A stretch of 49,489 nt of DNA from contig JAUYGN010000099.1 of NCBI GenBank assembly GCA_030690545.1, positions 1-49,489 on the forward strand, read 5' to 3'. A model generated the notes under the pieces. It was not told the DNA's origin. It searched no databases and was given only the letters and a program-made list of their open reading frames with translations. This stretch comes from Solirubrobacteraceae bacterium. Lineage in GTDB: Bacteria; Actinomycetota; Thermoleophilia; Solirubrobacterales; Solirubrobacteraceae. The position numbers were made by a program, and so were the translations under genes. Positions 32,286 to 38,822 of the stretch are shown one piece after another (position 1 is the stretch's first letter; the number at the start of each line of letters is the position of its first letter).

Positions 32286-33606
32286 CGTTCTCCTCATCTG
32301 ATGGGCCGCTCTCGTCGTCTACCGTTTCGGGCAGAACCTGCGCGGATAGGACGCCCGTGTGGACGAGACGCGAGAGGTCGCCGCTCGTGATGGCCTCTAC
32401 TGCACTCTCGGGCGTGAAGCCCGCCATGAACAGGGAACCGAGAGTCGCCGCCTCGGCGTGCTGGATATCCGCCTGATCCTTCGTGTCTTCCTGAAAGTGC
32501 GAGATCTCGCGCGGGTCGTACGTCAAGAACGCGTCCGCGTCGGGCTTGTCAAGCAACGTCTCCAGCGCTTCGGCGAGTGATCCGAGCAACGGACGGAGCG
32601 TGTAATCAGCAAACCGACGACGGCTCGCGTCGTACGCGGCATAACTCGTAGAGCTGAGCCCCTCGGAGAATCCTGCGATGACGGGCGGCACGCCACCCGC
32701 GGCGGCGATGCGCGTCTCACTCCCACCCTGCAAGACCTTCATTTCGGTGCTCTGCGGGTCGGCCCCGATCGTCTTCATATCGGCGCCATATCGCAGGAAG
32801 AGCGGCTTGTGCGCGTTCTCGGGCGAGCCGTGCGCGGCCTGGAACTTGGCAACCGCTACGTCAAACGCCTCGCCCACGACGCCATCGGGCATGGTGAGGA
32901 CCGTCGAGACCGTGGCGCCATTGCGGAAGAATCGCCCCTTGTACTCGCTGATCTCGCCGTCGGCGACGACCTCGACGAGCACGCTTCGCAGCCACGACAT
33001 CCCACGAAACCGTGCGCCAGGATCGGGCGTCGGCATCCAGTGGGCGACCTCTTCGGGGAGGAGGTTCACGATCTCGTCGGTACTAGAGCCGACACCGTTA
33101 GGGTGATACTGGTAGCCGACCACAGACGCGTCGATCGCATTCGGATCACCGCCGTCAGCAGCCACGACGACAACCACCCGATCCGGCCGCAGTCGACGCA
33201 GCCCGGCGCCGGAACGCACCACGTACGCGTTCCCCGCGAGGTCGACGTCCTGCACGAGTCGGTGAATCAGGTCGCGCGTATGCGCGCCCCGCCAGGGGCT
33301 CTGAAGCCGCGCCAGCTCGCCCGTGTCGAAGAACTTACCCGGCCGGCCGTCGACCATCGAACGCCACTGGAACCGCGCCTCACCGAGCGCCTTCGAGCGC
33401 ACATCGCAGACCGCGAAAACCGCGGGGTTCGTCTGGAGTGCGTAGGCCAGATCACCGTAGGCGGCGGGGCGCTCGACCGGGCCGGTCGACGCGAGGGACG
33501 GCTGAAGCATGTACTCGTGCCCGCCGTAGCCGAAGTACGCCGAGCGCTCAGCGGCGGGCGCAGGCTCGCGCCGCCGACTGAATCCTAGATTCCACTTGCG
33601 CGCCAC
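32278..33606 (-). CDS. HK97-type portal protein
   Basis: 442 residues. Forms the dodecameric DNA entry ring. Visible: VFAVCDVRSKALGEARFQWR, RDLIHRLVQDVDLAGNAYVV, VVGYQYHPNGVGSSTDEIVN, EEVAHWMPTPDPGARFRGMS and a stem/crown region with FRNGATVSTVLTMPDG and ISHFQEDTKDQADIQHAEAA. GTG start with a near-perfect AAAGGAGGT 6 bases upstream. Its stop overlaps the capsid-protease start. The length fits the family. Confidence 0.93.
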   Translation of the reverse strand: MARKWNLGFSRRREPAPAAERSAYFGYGGHEYMLQPSLASTGPVERPAAYGDLAYALQTNPAVFAVCDVRSKALGEARFQWRSMVDGRPGKFFDTGELARLQSPWRGAHTRDLIHRLVQDVDLAGNAYVVRSGAGLRRLRPDRVVVVVAADGGDPNAIDASVVGYQYHPNGVGSSTDEIVNLLPEEVAHWMPTPDPGARFRGMSWLRSVLVEVVADGEISEYKGRFFRNGATVSTVLTMPDGVVGEAFDVAVAKFQAAHGSPENAHKPLFLRYGADMKTIGADPQSTEMKVLQGGSETRIAAAGGVPPVIAGFSEGLSSTSYAAYDASRRRFADYTLRPLLGSLAEALETLLDKPDADAFLTYDPREISHFQEDTKDQADIQHAEAATLGSLFMAGFTPESAVEAITSGDLSRLVHTGVLSAQVLPETVDDESGPSDEENDA

Positions 33607-33627
33607 CGGCGCACCTCCTTTGGGGTC

Positions 33628-35010
33628 CTATCCGAATGCGAATTGAAAATCCGGCGGCGGGGTGTCGCTCCCGTAAGCGGCCAGGGTGCAGGCGACGAGC
33701 GGCGTGATGTCGACCGACGACGCCTTGCGAGCCCAAGCCCACGCGTCGCCCAGCGAGCGGGTCGCGGCCCCCGCCATCGCGGCGTCCAGCTCCGGTGAAC
33801 CCGGATGACGCAAGCGGTGCTGAGTGGCGGCGTCGAAGAACTCGCCGCAAGCGCTCGCGTATTCGCGGGCGCTGATCGGAACGACGACCACGGCGCGTGA
33901 GGCGAGCGCGGCGAAGAGGCTTGCGGCCGGGCCGATGGCGTCGGCCCGCACTGCCCCGATGTCGTGATCTTTGACGAGCTGTGCGACGCGCTCGACTACC
34001 CAACCTGTCCCGTCGCGCGCGTCGACGATCTCGACATGCCGCAATCCGTCGCCTCGTCGGCCATGGACCGCTATCGACGCGCGACCGCGGTTTGGGGCGA
34101 CGTCGAACGCGAGCGTCAGGCGCCCCACCGGCTGCGAACCTGGATCGAGCATCGCCGCACGAAGACCGGGCGGCAGCAGGCTCGTCACTTCGGGGGCCGT
34201 CAGCGGCCAGTCGCCAACGCCTAGCCGCTCGACGGCGAACGTCCGCGGAGCCAGCGCTAGCCGCTCGCGCTCTACGAAGCCTCGCGAGATACGGACGTCA
34301 AGCGCTGGATTCGCCTGCCTCCAGAGCTCGGGATCGGCCATCCGTTCGACGTCGCTCAGCAGCTCGTGCAGCTCAGCGTCGGCGGCGAACTCGACGAACG
34401 CCAGCGAGGCATCGTGGGCTTGCCCGCGCTCGCGCACTCGGGCCAGTACGACCCCGTGCTCGTGCACGTTCTGGTCGACTGCCGACCCCGTGTAAATCAC
34501 CTGCGCGTTCGGCCGCGCCGAGAGCGTCGGGAGCAGCGCGCCCAAGGCCGCTTCCGACAGGATCATCGCCTCGTCAAGAATGAGCAGGTCCGCCGAGAGG
34601 CCCCGGCCGCCGCTCTTGGTCCTCGTCTTGAAGACGATGCGTGAGCAGTCGTGGAGAGTGACTCCTTCCTGACCGTGGCTCCACTTGACGCTCTCGACCT
34701 GCTCGGCGAGCTCGGGGACGGCCTCGATCAGGTCGAGCAATCGGCGAAACGCCTCAAGCGACGTGGCGAACTCGTGCGCGGAGTGGACGATCAGTCGGCA
34801 ATCCGGGTCCAGGTACAGTCCCGCCAGCGCGCGAGCTTCCAGTAAAGTGCCCTTGCCGTTCTGCCGCGGCACGATCGCCGCGACCTCGAAATGGCTCCAG
34901 CGCCCGTCCTCGCGGCGATCAAGCGACTGGCGAAGTAGGTCGGCCTGCCATGGATCAAGCCGTAGGCCGGCGCGCGCGGCGAGTTCTACGGCCTCGTCGG
35001 CGATCACCAC
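33628..35010 (-). CDS. Terminase large subunit
   Basis: 460 residues. Packaging motor ATPase and nuclease. Walker A variant VPRQNGKGT (about 47-55), Walker B LLILDEAMI (142-150) with catalytic glutamate, C-motif region VIYTGSAV. The RNase H-like nuclease begins LTLAFDVAPNRGRASIAVHG, with RADAIGPAASLFAAL further on. The length is slightly short of the family average but both domains are complete. The start overlaps the HNH gene stop. No small terminase subunit is recognised in the prophage. Confidence 0.93.
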   Translation of the reverse strand: MVIADEAVELAARAGLRLDPWQADLLRQSLDRREDGRWSHFEVAAIVPRQNGKGTLLEARALAGLYLDPDCRLIVHSAHEFATSLEAFRRLLDLIEAVPELAEQVESVKWSHGQEGVTLHDCSRIVFKTRTKSGGRGLSADLLILDEAMILSEAALGALLPTLSARPNAQVIYTGSAVDQNVHEHGVVLARVRERGQAHDASLAFVEFAADAELHELLSDVERMADPELWRQANPALDVRISRGFVERERLALAPRTFAVERLGVGDWPLTAPEVTSLLPPGLRAAMLDPGSQPVGRLTLAFDVAPNRGRASIAVHGRRGDGLRHVEIVDARDGTGWVVERVAQLVKDHDIGAVRADAIGPAASLFAALASRAVVVVPISAREYASACGEFFDAATQHRLRHPGSPELDAAMAGAATRSLGDAWAWARKASSVDITPLVACTLAAYGSDTPPPDFQFAFG

Positions 35011-35357
35011 CGACGGCTACCGGGCTGGCGCCGGCCGGAAGTCGCGCGGTTACAGCGGCGATGCTCGGCGCCAGCGTAGGCCGCCTTGCCGGACCCGTCA
35101 ACGTGGCCTAGATCCCAAGCGTCGCCGGCCTCGATGCGCTCGCCGCACCGGGCGCATACGACGAGGCCGGCCGTCACTAGCGGAGCCATCTGCTCGCGCA
35201 GCCGACGATGCCCGGCGCCGTAGCCGCGTGCTGTAGCGGACGGTCGACGCGCGTCTCGCGCCGCCTCGCGAGCGGCCCGACGGCGGTCCTTACAACCGTC
35301 ACACACTCGACGGCGAGGGTCGGGCAGCACGACTCCGCACTTGTTGCATCTGCGCAT
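35004..35357 (-). CDS. HNH endonuclease
   Basis: 117 residues. N-terminal zinc ribbon (CNKCGVVLPD then RRVCDGCKDRR), a basic helix, then the HNH core: VCARCGERIEAGDAWDLGHV, then YAGAEHRRCNRATSGRR. HNH enzymes next to terminase genes are widespread in HK97-type phages and cooperate with TerL in cos-type cleavage. It opens the late operon in this prophage. The stop overlaps the TerL start. Confidence 0.92.
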   Translation of the reverse strand: MRRCNKCGVVLPDPRRRVCDGCKDRRRAAREAARDARRPSATARGYGAGHRRLREQMAPLVTAGLVVCARCGERIEAGDAWDLGHVDGSGKAAYAGAEHRRCNRATSGRRQPGSRRW

Positions 35358-35767
35358 CGCCCCTCCAAGGGCCGTAGGACCCCGCTCGCAGCCGCTCTAC
35401 GGCGCTGCGGCGGGCTGGACGACGAATCCCTCGCGGGGATCTCAAAGGGGCCTCAGAGCGCGCCTGAGGAGTTGTTACACCGGGGAGAGAAACGGGGACG
35501 GGCGGGTGCTCTGGCCTCACTCATCGCCTGAAATCTGGAGCGGCCCCCGGCCCACCGGCACCACGGCTCGCGAGAAGCGAGCGAGCAGACGCGAACGCGG
35601 CATCGCAACCAGTCGACGGCGACGGCGGTGGCGACCTCCAGGAGCGGGCTTGCCACGCGTCGCGGGGTGCGGCCCATCCGGCATTCCCGCAAGCGACGGA
35701 ACGCTGCAAGGCCAGATGCTCCGCCGGCCCCTTTGGAGGCCCGGGCGAAGGCACGTGCTCGTAGGTC

Positions 35768-35859
35768 GGTCGCGGGGGCGGCAGCTCTCGCTCACCTTCC
35801 ATGCGCCGTGTCGTCCTACGGTCGCGGGGGCGGCACCCGACAGGGGTCGTGGGGGCGGC
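35768..35859 (+). repeat. Three copies of a 15-mer GGTCG(C/T)GGGGGCGGC
   Basis: At 35768-35782, 35820-35834 (identical) and 35845-35859 (C to T at position 6). Spacing of starts is 52 and 25 bases. They lie in the non-coding stretch upstream of the HNH-TerL genes, so they may be iterons, operators or part of a packaging site. Confidence 0.55.
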
Positions 35860-35956
35860 CCCGCCGGAATGCGTGCCGCCGTAGGCTGCCCCGCTTTCAG
35901 CAGCCCCCGTCCATTCTCTCGACCGGGGCGAGTTCAGCGGCCCCCGTTCAAATAGC

Positions 35957-36004
35957 GGAAGGTGAGGGCGCAAGGCATCCCTGCTCTCGCAGCCCTCACC
36001 TTCC
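35957..36004. repeat. Perfect 13-bp inverted repeat hairpin
   Basis: GGAAGGTGAGGGC (35957-35969) and GCCCTCACCTTCC (35992-36004) around a 22-base loop. No T tract follows on either strand, so it is not a typical intrinsic terminator. It may be a regulatory RNA hairpin or protein-binding site. Confidence 0.6.
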
Positions 36005-36191
36005 CGTGTTCCGCGTCCGCCCCCAACTACAACGGCACGGAACTTCGAGCGCCACGGGTGACCCAGGTCCGTACGCGCCCTGCTCAGCGGGACTAGCTAG
36101 TTAGCTAGTGGGAGTGGGCTTCCCCGGCTCCCGGCGCTGAGCCCTCGGGGCAAGGACGGACTAGGAGAACATCCTCGCCCCGAAGCTCTGA

Positions 36192-36217
36192 GGGGTGACC
36201 CTCCTAGGGGTCACCCC
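36192..36217. repeat. Perfect 10-bp hairpin
   Basis: GGGGTGACCC, loop TCCTAG, GGGTCACCCC. No T tract follows. Could terminate minus-strand early transcription or act as an operator. Confidence 0.5.
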
Positions 36218-36450
36218 AATCTCGAAAATCTCAAGTGCTGCAACGACATGAGCCACGCGAGCGAGCGAGCGTGGCACGGGGACTGCGACTCCATTCCCGT
36301 GCGGTCCCGTGTGGCTCGCAGTTCGATGCGACCACGCTTGCCGCGAGCCGGCCTCTAAAGCCGGCTCGCCCTGTTCTGGAACTTAGCTCCATACAAGCCT
36401 CGCCTAGAGCCTTCGGCTCGGCTCGGCTTGGCTTGGCTTGTACGCGGTAC

Positions 36451-36486
36451 GTGACCGGTAACGTGACCGGTAACGTGACCGATCAC
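36451..36486. repeat. Three tandem 12-bp repeats, GTGACCGGTAAC
   Basis: Two perfect copies (36451-36462, 36463-36474) and a third with changes near its end (36475-36486, GTGACCGATCAC). Each unit is itself nearly palindromic around ACCGGT. The array ends 5 bases from the stop of the 120-residue early gene. The arrangement resembles repressor operators or origin iterons. Confidence 0.65.
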
Positions 36487-36491
36487 GCGAG

Positions 36492-36854
36492 CTAGAAGGG
36501 GACCTCGCCCGCAGACGGCGATGCCTGCTGCCGCTGTCGCCAGCGCGCCACGTTCTCGGCCTTCCGCCGCGCTTCCGCTTCCCGCTTCTCTCGGGTCGGG
36601 TTGTGAGCAAGGAACTCGGGCACAACCCATTCCTCACCTTCGAGCTCGACGAGGCCAGCCTCGACGAGCGCCCGCAACGGCGAGTCGTCATCATCGAGCC
36701 ATCGCCGCCCGACGGCGCCCGGTATCTCGCCGTCGGTCATATGCCGAGCGGAATAGCTGAAGCACGCCGCATACAGACCGAGCGCCGCCAGGCCCGCCCG
36801 GACGATCCGCGGGTCGTCATAGAGCTCATCGGGCAGCAGCGCGTACGGCATCAT
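36492..36854 (-). CDS. Prophage early protein, winged-helix-like, possible replication initiator
   Basis: 120 residues. The first 80 residues (YALLPDELYDDPRIVRAGLA, ALGLYAACFSYSARHMTDGE, IPGAVGRRWLDDDDSPLRAL) resemble the N-terminal wing-helix domain of actinophage replisome-organiser proteins that assess ploidy-type DNA substrates. The C-terminal 40 residues are a basic helix (REKREAEARRKAENVARWRQ). The repeat array directly behind its stop could be its binding site. ATGA overlap with the 72-residue gene couples the two. Function is inferred from similarity of pattern only. Confidence 0.6.
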   Translation of the reverse strand: MMPYALLPDELYDDPRIVRAGLAALGLYAACFSYSARHMTDGEIPGAVGRRWLDDDDSPLRALVEAGLVELEGEEWVVPEFLAHNPTREKREAEARRKAENVARWRQRQQASPSAGEVPF

Positions 36855-37069
36855 TCGCCGCCTGCGCGCTCTGCGGCCTCCTCGCAGACGATCGTCAGAA
36901 GCTCGCGGAGCTGCTGCGCCTGCTCGGCGTCGAAGTGCAGGCGCAGCGTTGGGCCGAATTGGTCCTCGGGCGGAACGGTCACGTGGACGTGCCCCGGTAC
37001 CTGCGGACAGGCCCGGAGCAAGACCACGTGCCCGTCATCGTCGTGGAGGTCGTACGTCCTGCGCCTCAC
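36851..37069 (-). CDS. Small prophage protein, unknown
   Basis: 72 residues. Strand-rich start (YDLHDDDGHVVLLRACPQVP) and a C-terminal helix with DAEQAQQLRELLTIVCEEAA. No family recognised. Overlaps by ATGA with both neighbours, so it belongs to one early operon with the helix-turn-helix gene upstream. Confidence 0.6.
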   Translation of the reverse strand: MRRRTYDLHDDDGHVVLLRACPQVPGHVHVTVPPEDQFGPTLRLHFDAEQAQQLRELLTIVCEEAAERAGGE

Positions 37070-37248
37070 TGCCGGGCCTTGCTCTCTATGTAGTCGAGCA
37101 CTTCCCGCCGCCGGAAGCGGCGAATGCGCCCATCTCCCAGAAAAATGCTCGGGAGGTCGCCTCGACGTGCCAGCGAATCGACCGTACCCGGGCGGACCCG
37201 AAGGATCGCCGCTACGTCGACGGCGGTTAGTAGCTCATCGCCATCCAT
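37066..37248 (-). CDS. Excisionase-like helix-turn-helix protein
   Basis: 60 residues, a single MerR/excisionase-type (HTH_17) domain: LLTAVDVAAILRVRPGTVDS, a wing with FLGDGRIRRFRRREVLDYIE. Proteins of this size are typical recombination directionality factors or early regulators. It is the first gene of a three-gene early operon. A TATAGA -10 element and an AGGAAAGG ribosome-binding site precede the ATG at 37248. Confidence 0.85.
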   Translation of the reverse strand: MDGDELLTAVDVAAILRVRPGTVDSLARRGDLPSIFLGDGRIRRFRRREVLDYIESKARQ

Positions 37249-37274
37249 GCCGATTCCTTTCCTGCGTTGCTCTA

Positions 37275-37280
37275 TCTATA
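37275..37280 (-). promoter_or_regulatory. -10 element for the early operon
   Basis: TATAGA on the minus strand, 27 bases before the ATG at 37248, with an AGGAAAGG site between. No convincing -35 at 16-18 bases. This promoter has a real leader, in contrast to the chromosomal leaderless pattern. Confidence 0.4.
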
Positions 37281-37405
37281 GGCGGTCCCGTCTGCTTTGA
37301 CTTCGCCGGCCTAGATCGTCCTTCGGATTTCTTCGTTCGACCCCTCACTACCTAGTGGAACTGAGGTGTTATGGCTGAATCCCCCTGCAAATAGCGCTCT
37401 TTTGC

Positions 37406-38038
37406 CTAGCTGGACTTTGAAGGTTTCTCACCCGGCGCCTTGCCCGCCCGGTGAGCGCGCGCCATGCGCTCCCCCGGGGTCTCCCGCATGAGGCCGTAGA
37501 CGGCCGTCGGCGAGCAGCGGAGAGCGTCGGCGATCGTGGCGCAGGGAACGTCGCCCCATAGGGGGCGCAGCGCGTCGCGGAGCGCGCGCCGCTTCGCGAC
37601 GCGCTCGATCGTTGGGCGCCCGGAAGCGAATGCCCCGGCCAAGGACGGGACGCGAGCTGTATGTCGAGCGCGATTCAGGGCGCGCGTCACGCGGCGTCGG
37701 TCCTGCTGCCGCTGCCTATCCCTGTCGTCGCCGGTCGGCTGGCGCGGCGCGGTCGAGCTACTAGCCGGCCGGTCTCGCTGCCGCTGCTCCCGTATGTCGA
37801 GCTTCCGGCGTGCGTTCTTCTGCTCCCGTCTGCCGCCGACCCTCCCGTCTGCGAGCGCCCGTAGGCGGGCCTCGCCGGTTGGCCGCTTCGCGAAGTTCGC
37901 GGCGGGCGCTGTCGGCGTCGTCGGCGTCGGTCGCTCGTCGGGCTCGCGGGGAGGGTCCGGCGGCGAGTCCCAGTGATAGACGTCGGTATCCGCGGCGCCT
38001 ATCACTACGCGCCGCCTTGTTCGAGAGTGCCCGGGCAT
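37406..38038 (-). CDS. Prophage DNA-binding protein candidate, low-complexity N-terminus
   Basis: 210 residues. Residues 1-130 are Arg/Pro/Asp-rich and probably disordered. The C-terminal 65 residues contain a likely helix-turn-helix (LRPLWGDVPCATIADALRCS, then PTAVYGLMRETPGERMARAH). It could be a lysogeny regulator by position at the right end, but no known repressor family is visible. The frame's internal 37886-37933 is an inverse copy of tape measure DNA, which on the opposite strand keeps the tape measure reading frame. This weakens confidence that the whole frame is an old gene. Confidence 0.5.
   Translation of the reverse strand: MPGHSRTRRRVVIGAADTDVYHWDSPPDPPREPDERPTPTTPTAPAANFAKRPTGEARLRALADGRVGGRREQKNARRKLDIREQRQRDRPASSSTAPRQPTGDDRDRQRQQDRRRVTRALNRARHTARVPSLAGAFASGRPTIERVAKRRALRDALRPLWGDVPCATIADALRCSPTAVYGLMRETPGERMARAHRAGKAPGEKPSKSS
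37886..37933 (+). repeat. Inverse copy of a 48-bp tape-measure segment
   Basis: 47 of 48 bases equal the coding strand of 26607-26654. On the plus strand it encodes FAKFAAGAVGVVGVGR, inside an open plus-strand frame 37536-37976. The partner lies 11.2 kb away in opposite orientation. Confidence 0.8.
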
Positions 38039-38208
38039 CCGGCACTAATGATCGCCCCAAGAGCGGCGGCTGGATATGGGATACAAGGAGCGAAGTGCTA
38101 CGAAACCCCAGCAAACGATCGGGTTTCTCGGACGTTCGTCCAAGAGCACTAGCCACCTGCCCCCGCCGCCGTGATGGCCGCCGTTGGCGGCACGCTAGGC
38201 GCGGCTGC

Positions 38209-38242
38209 GGGAGTAGCAAAAGGAGTAGCAATTGCTACTCCC
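38209..38242. repeat. Integrase arm-type sites, right arm
   Basis: GGGAGTAGC (38209-38217), GGAGTAGCAATT (38222-38233) and inverted GCTACTCCC (38234-38242). The 12-mer is identical to one at 19129-19140 in the left arm. A looser shared element GGGGTTT(C/G)TGG occurs at 19078-19088 and 38282-38292. Confidence 0.65.
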
Positions 38243-38314
38243 GAAGGCGCACGAAGACGCACCCTAACGTCAGTAAACATCGGGGTTTGTGGGCTGCTGG
38301 ACCCCCCAGATAGC

Positions 38315-38358
38315 GATTTGTAATCAAGAGGTTGCCGGTTCGATTCCGGCGGCGGGCT
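38315..38358 (+). repeat. attR core (44 bp)
   Basis: Identical to the 44-bp attL core in tRNA-Thr. It contains the anticodon loop to the discriminator but no 5' half, so it is not a tRNA gene. Confidence 0.95.
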
Positions 38359-38432
38359 CTGGGATCGTCCTGCTGACGCGGGGCTTCTCGCCGTTCTAGT
38401 CTCATTCGGAGCATCTCTGTAGGAAGGCAGGA

Positions 38433-38484
38433 CCCTAACCTCAGCAAACATTGGGTTCTGTAGGATGCTGCACCCTCGAAGATC
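38433..38484 (+). repeat. Degenerate copy of the prophage right arm
   Basis: Similar (roughly three quarters identical by eye, one short gap) to 38262-38314, which precedes attR. Both run from CCCTAAC to the att core. The copy lies outside the present attR and precedes a third att-like sequence. Confidence 0.7.
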
Positions 38485-38529
38485 GACTTGTAAATCAAGA
38501 GGTTGCCGGTTCGATTCCGGCAGCGGGCT
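38485..38529 (+). repeat. Third, degenerate att copy
   Basis: Differs from the 44-bp core by two substitutions and one inserted A (GACTTGTAAATCAAG for GATTTGTAATCAAG, and GCAGCG for GCGGCG). Together with the copied right arm it marks the right boundary of an older related element at the same tRNA. Confidence 0.75.
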
Positions 38530-38822
38530 TGGGCTGAAAGACCGCAGATTCAGGCTACGAGTCGGCTGAGCATGAGGCGCGGGTACGATGAGCCGTTGCG
38601 CTTGTGCCGCAGCTCAGCGGCACTGGCGAGCAGAACGCGGTTGACGGCTGTGCTGGCTGTCAAATCGCAGAGGGGCGTGGCCATTGAGGTGGGTCGCCCT
38701 GGCCGGCGCAGACATGACAGATCAGGACCGCTGAGGACATGAGCAGCGATCCTCCCTCGCGGGTCATCTCAGTCGGGTCGCTCGGTCGCGGTCGTTCTCA
38801 CCACGGACACCTATCGCCGCTG
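38530..38822. other. Intergenic DNA, nothing recognised
   Basis: Flank beyond the third att copy and before the Fic gene (its 3' end). I see no gene, repeat or hairpin worth listing. The first bases are probably the original chromosomal continuation of the tRNA-Thr locus. Confidence 0.5.

Larger units (their letters stand above)
35358..36491. other. 1.1-kb prophage region without a supported gene
   Basis: Between the HNH gene and the early gene block. All six frames give only low-complexity Arg/Pro-rich or Ser/Ala-rich translations without motifs or good start sites. A 150-residue minus-strand frame (35521-35973) is not convincing. It holds three 15-mer repeats, two perfect hairpins and a tandem 12-mer array, listed separately. 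Its location fits a packaging site, late promoter or replication origin. Confidence 0.6.
19012..38358. mobile_element. Integrated compact siphovirus-type prophage (about 19.3 kb)
   Basis: Bounded by a perfect 44-bp direct repeat: 19012-19055 at the tRNA-Thr 3' end and 38315-38358. Left end, plus strand: five small genes and a tyrosine integrase. From 21785 to 35357, minus strand: a complete virion module (HNH, TerL, HK97 portal, protease-capsid fusion, connectors, tail tube, chaperones, tape measure, distal tail, tip proteins). From 36492 to 38038, minus strand: small DNA-binding genes. Not recognised: small terminase, holin, endolysin, polymerase, CI-type repressor. The size is at the low end for a siphophage. 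The virion genes are intact and overlapping, which argues against long decay. Confidence 0.93.

Noticed and set aside
35521-35973. Minus-strand frame of 150 codons upstream of the HNH gene as a small terminase or other gene
   Set aside because: Pro/Arg/Ser-rich translation without helix-turn-helix or a good ribosome-binding site, crossed by repeats and not matched to any phage protein pattern.
36397-36440. GGCTTGGCTTGG-type simple repeat as a regulatory element
   Set aside because: Low-complexity run of a few imperfect units with no symmetry; the adjacent 12-mer array is the stronger signal.
37536-37976. Plus-strand frame of 146 codons containing the tape-measure-like peptide as a gene
   Set aside because: Only the 16-residue copied segment looks protein-like; the rest is Arg/Ser-rich and lies opposite the minus-strand candidate. 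Kept as a repeat finding only.
38315-38529. Two partial tRNA-Thr sequences as tRNA genes
   Set aside because: Both lack the 5' half, acceptor and D arm; they are att copies.
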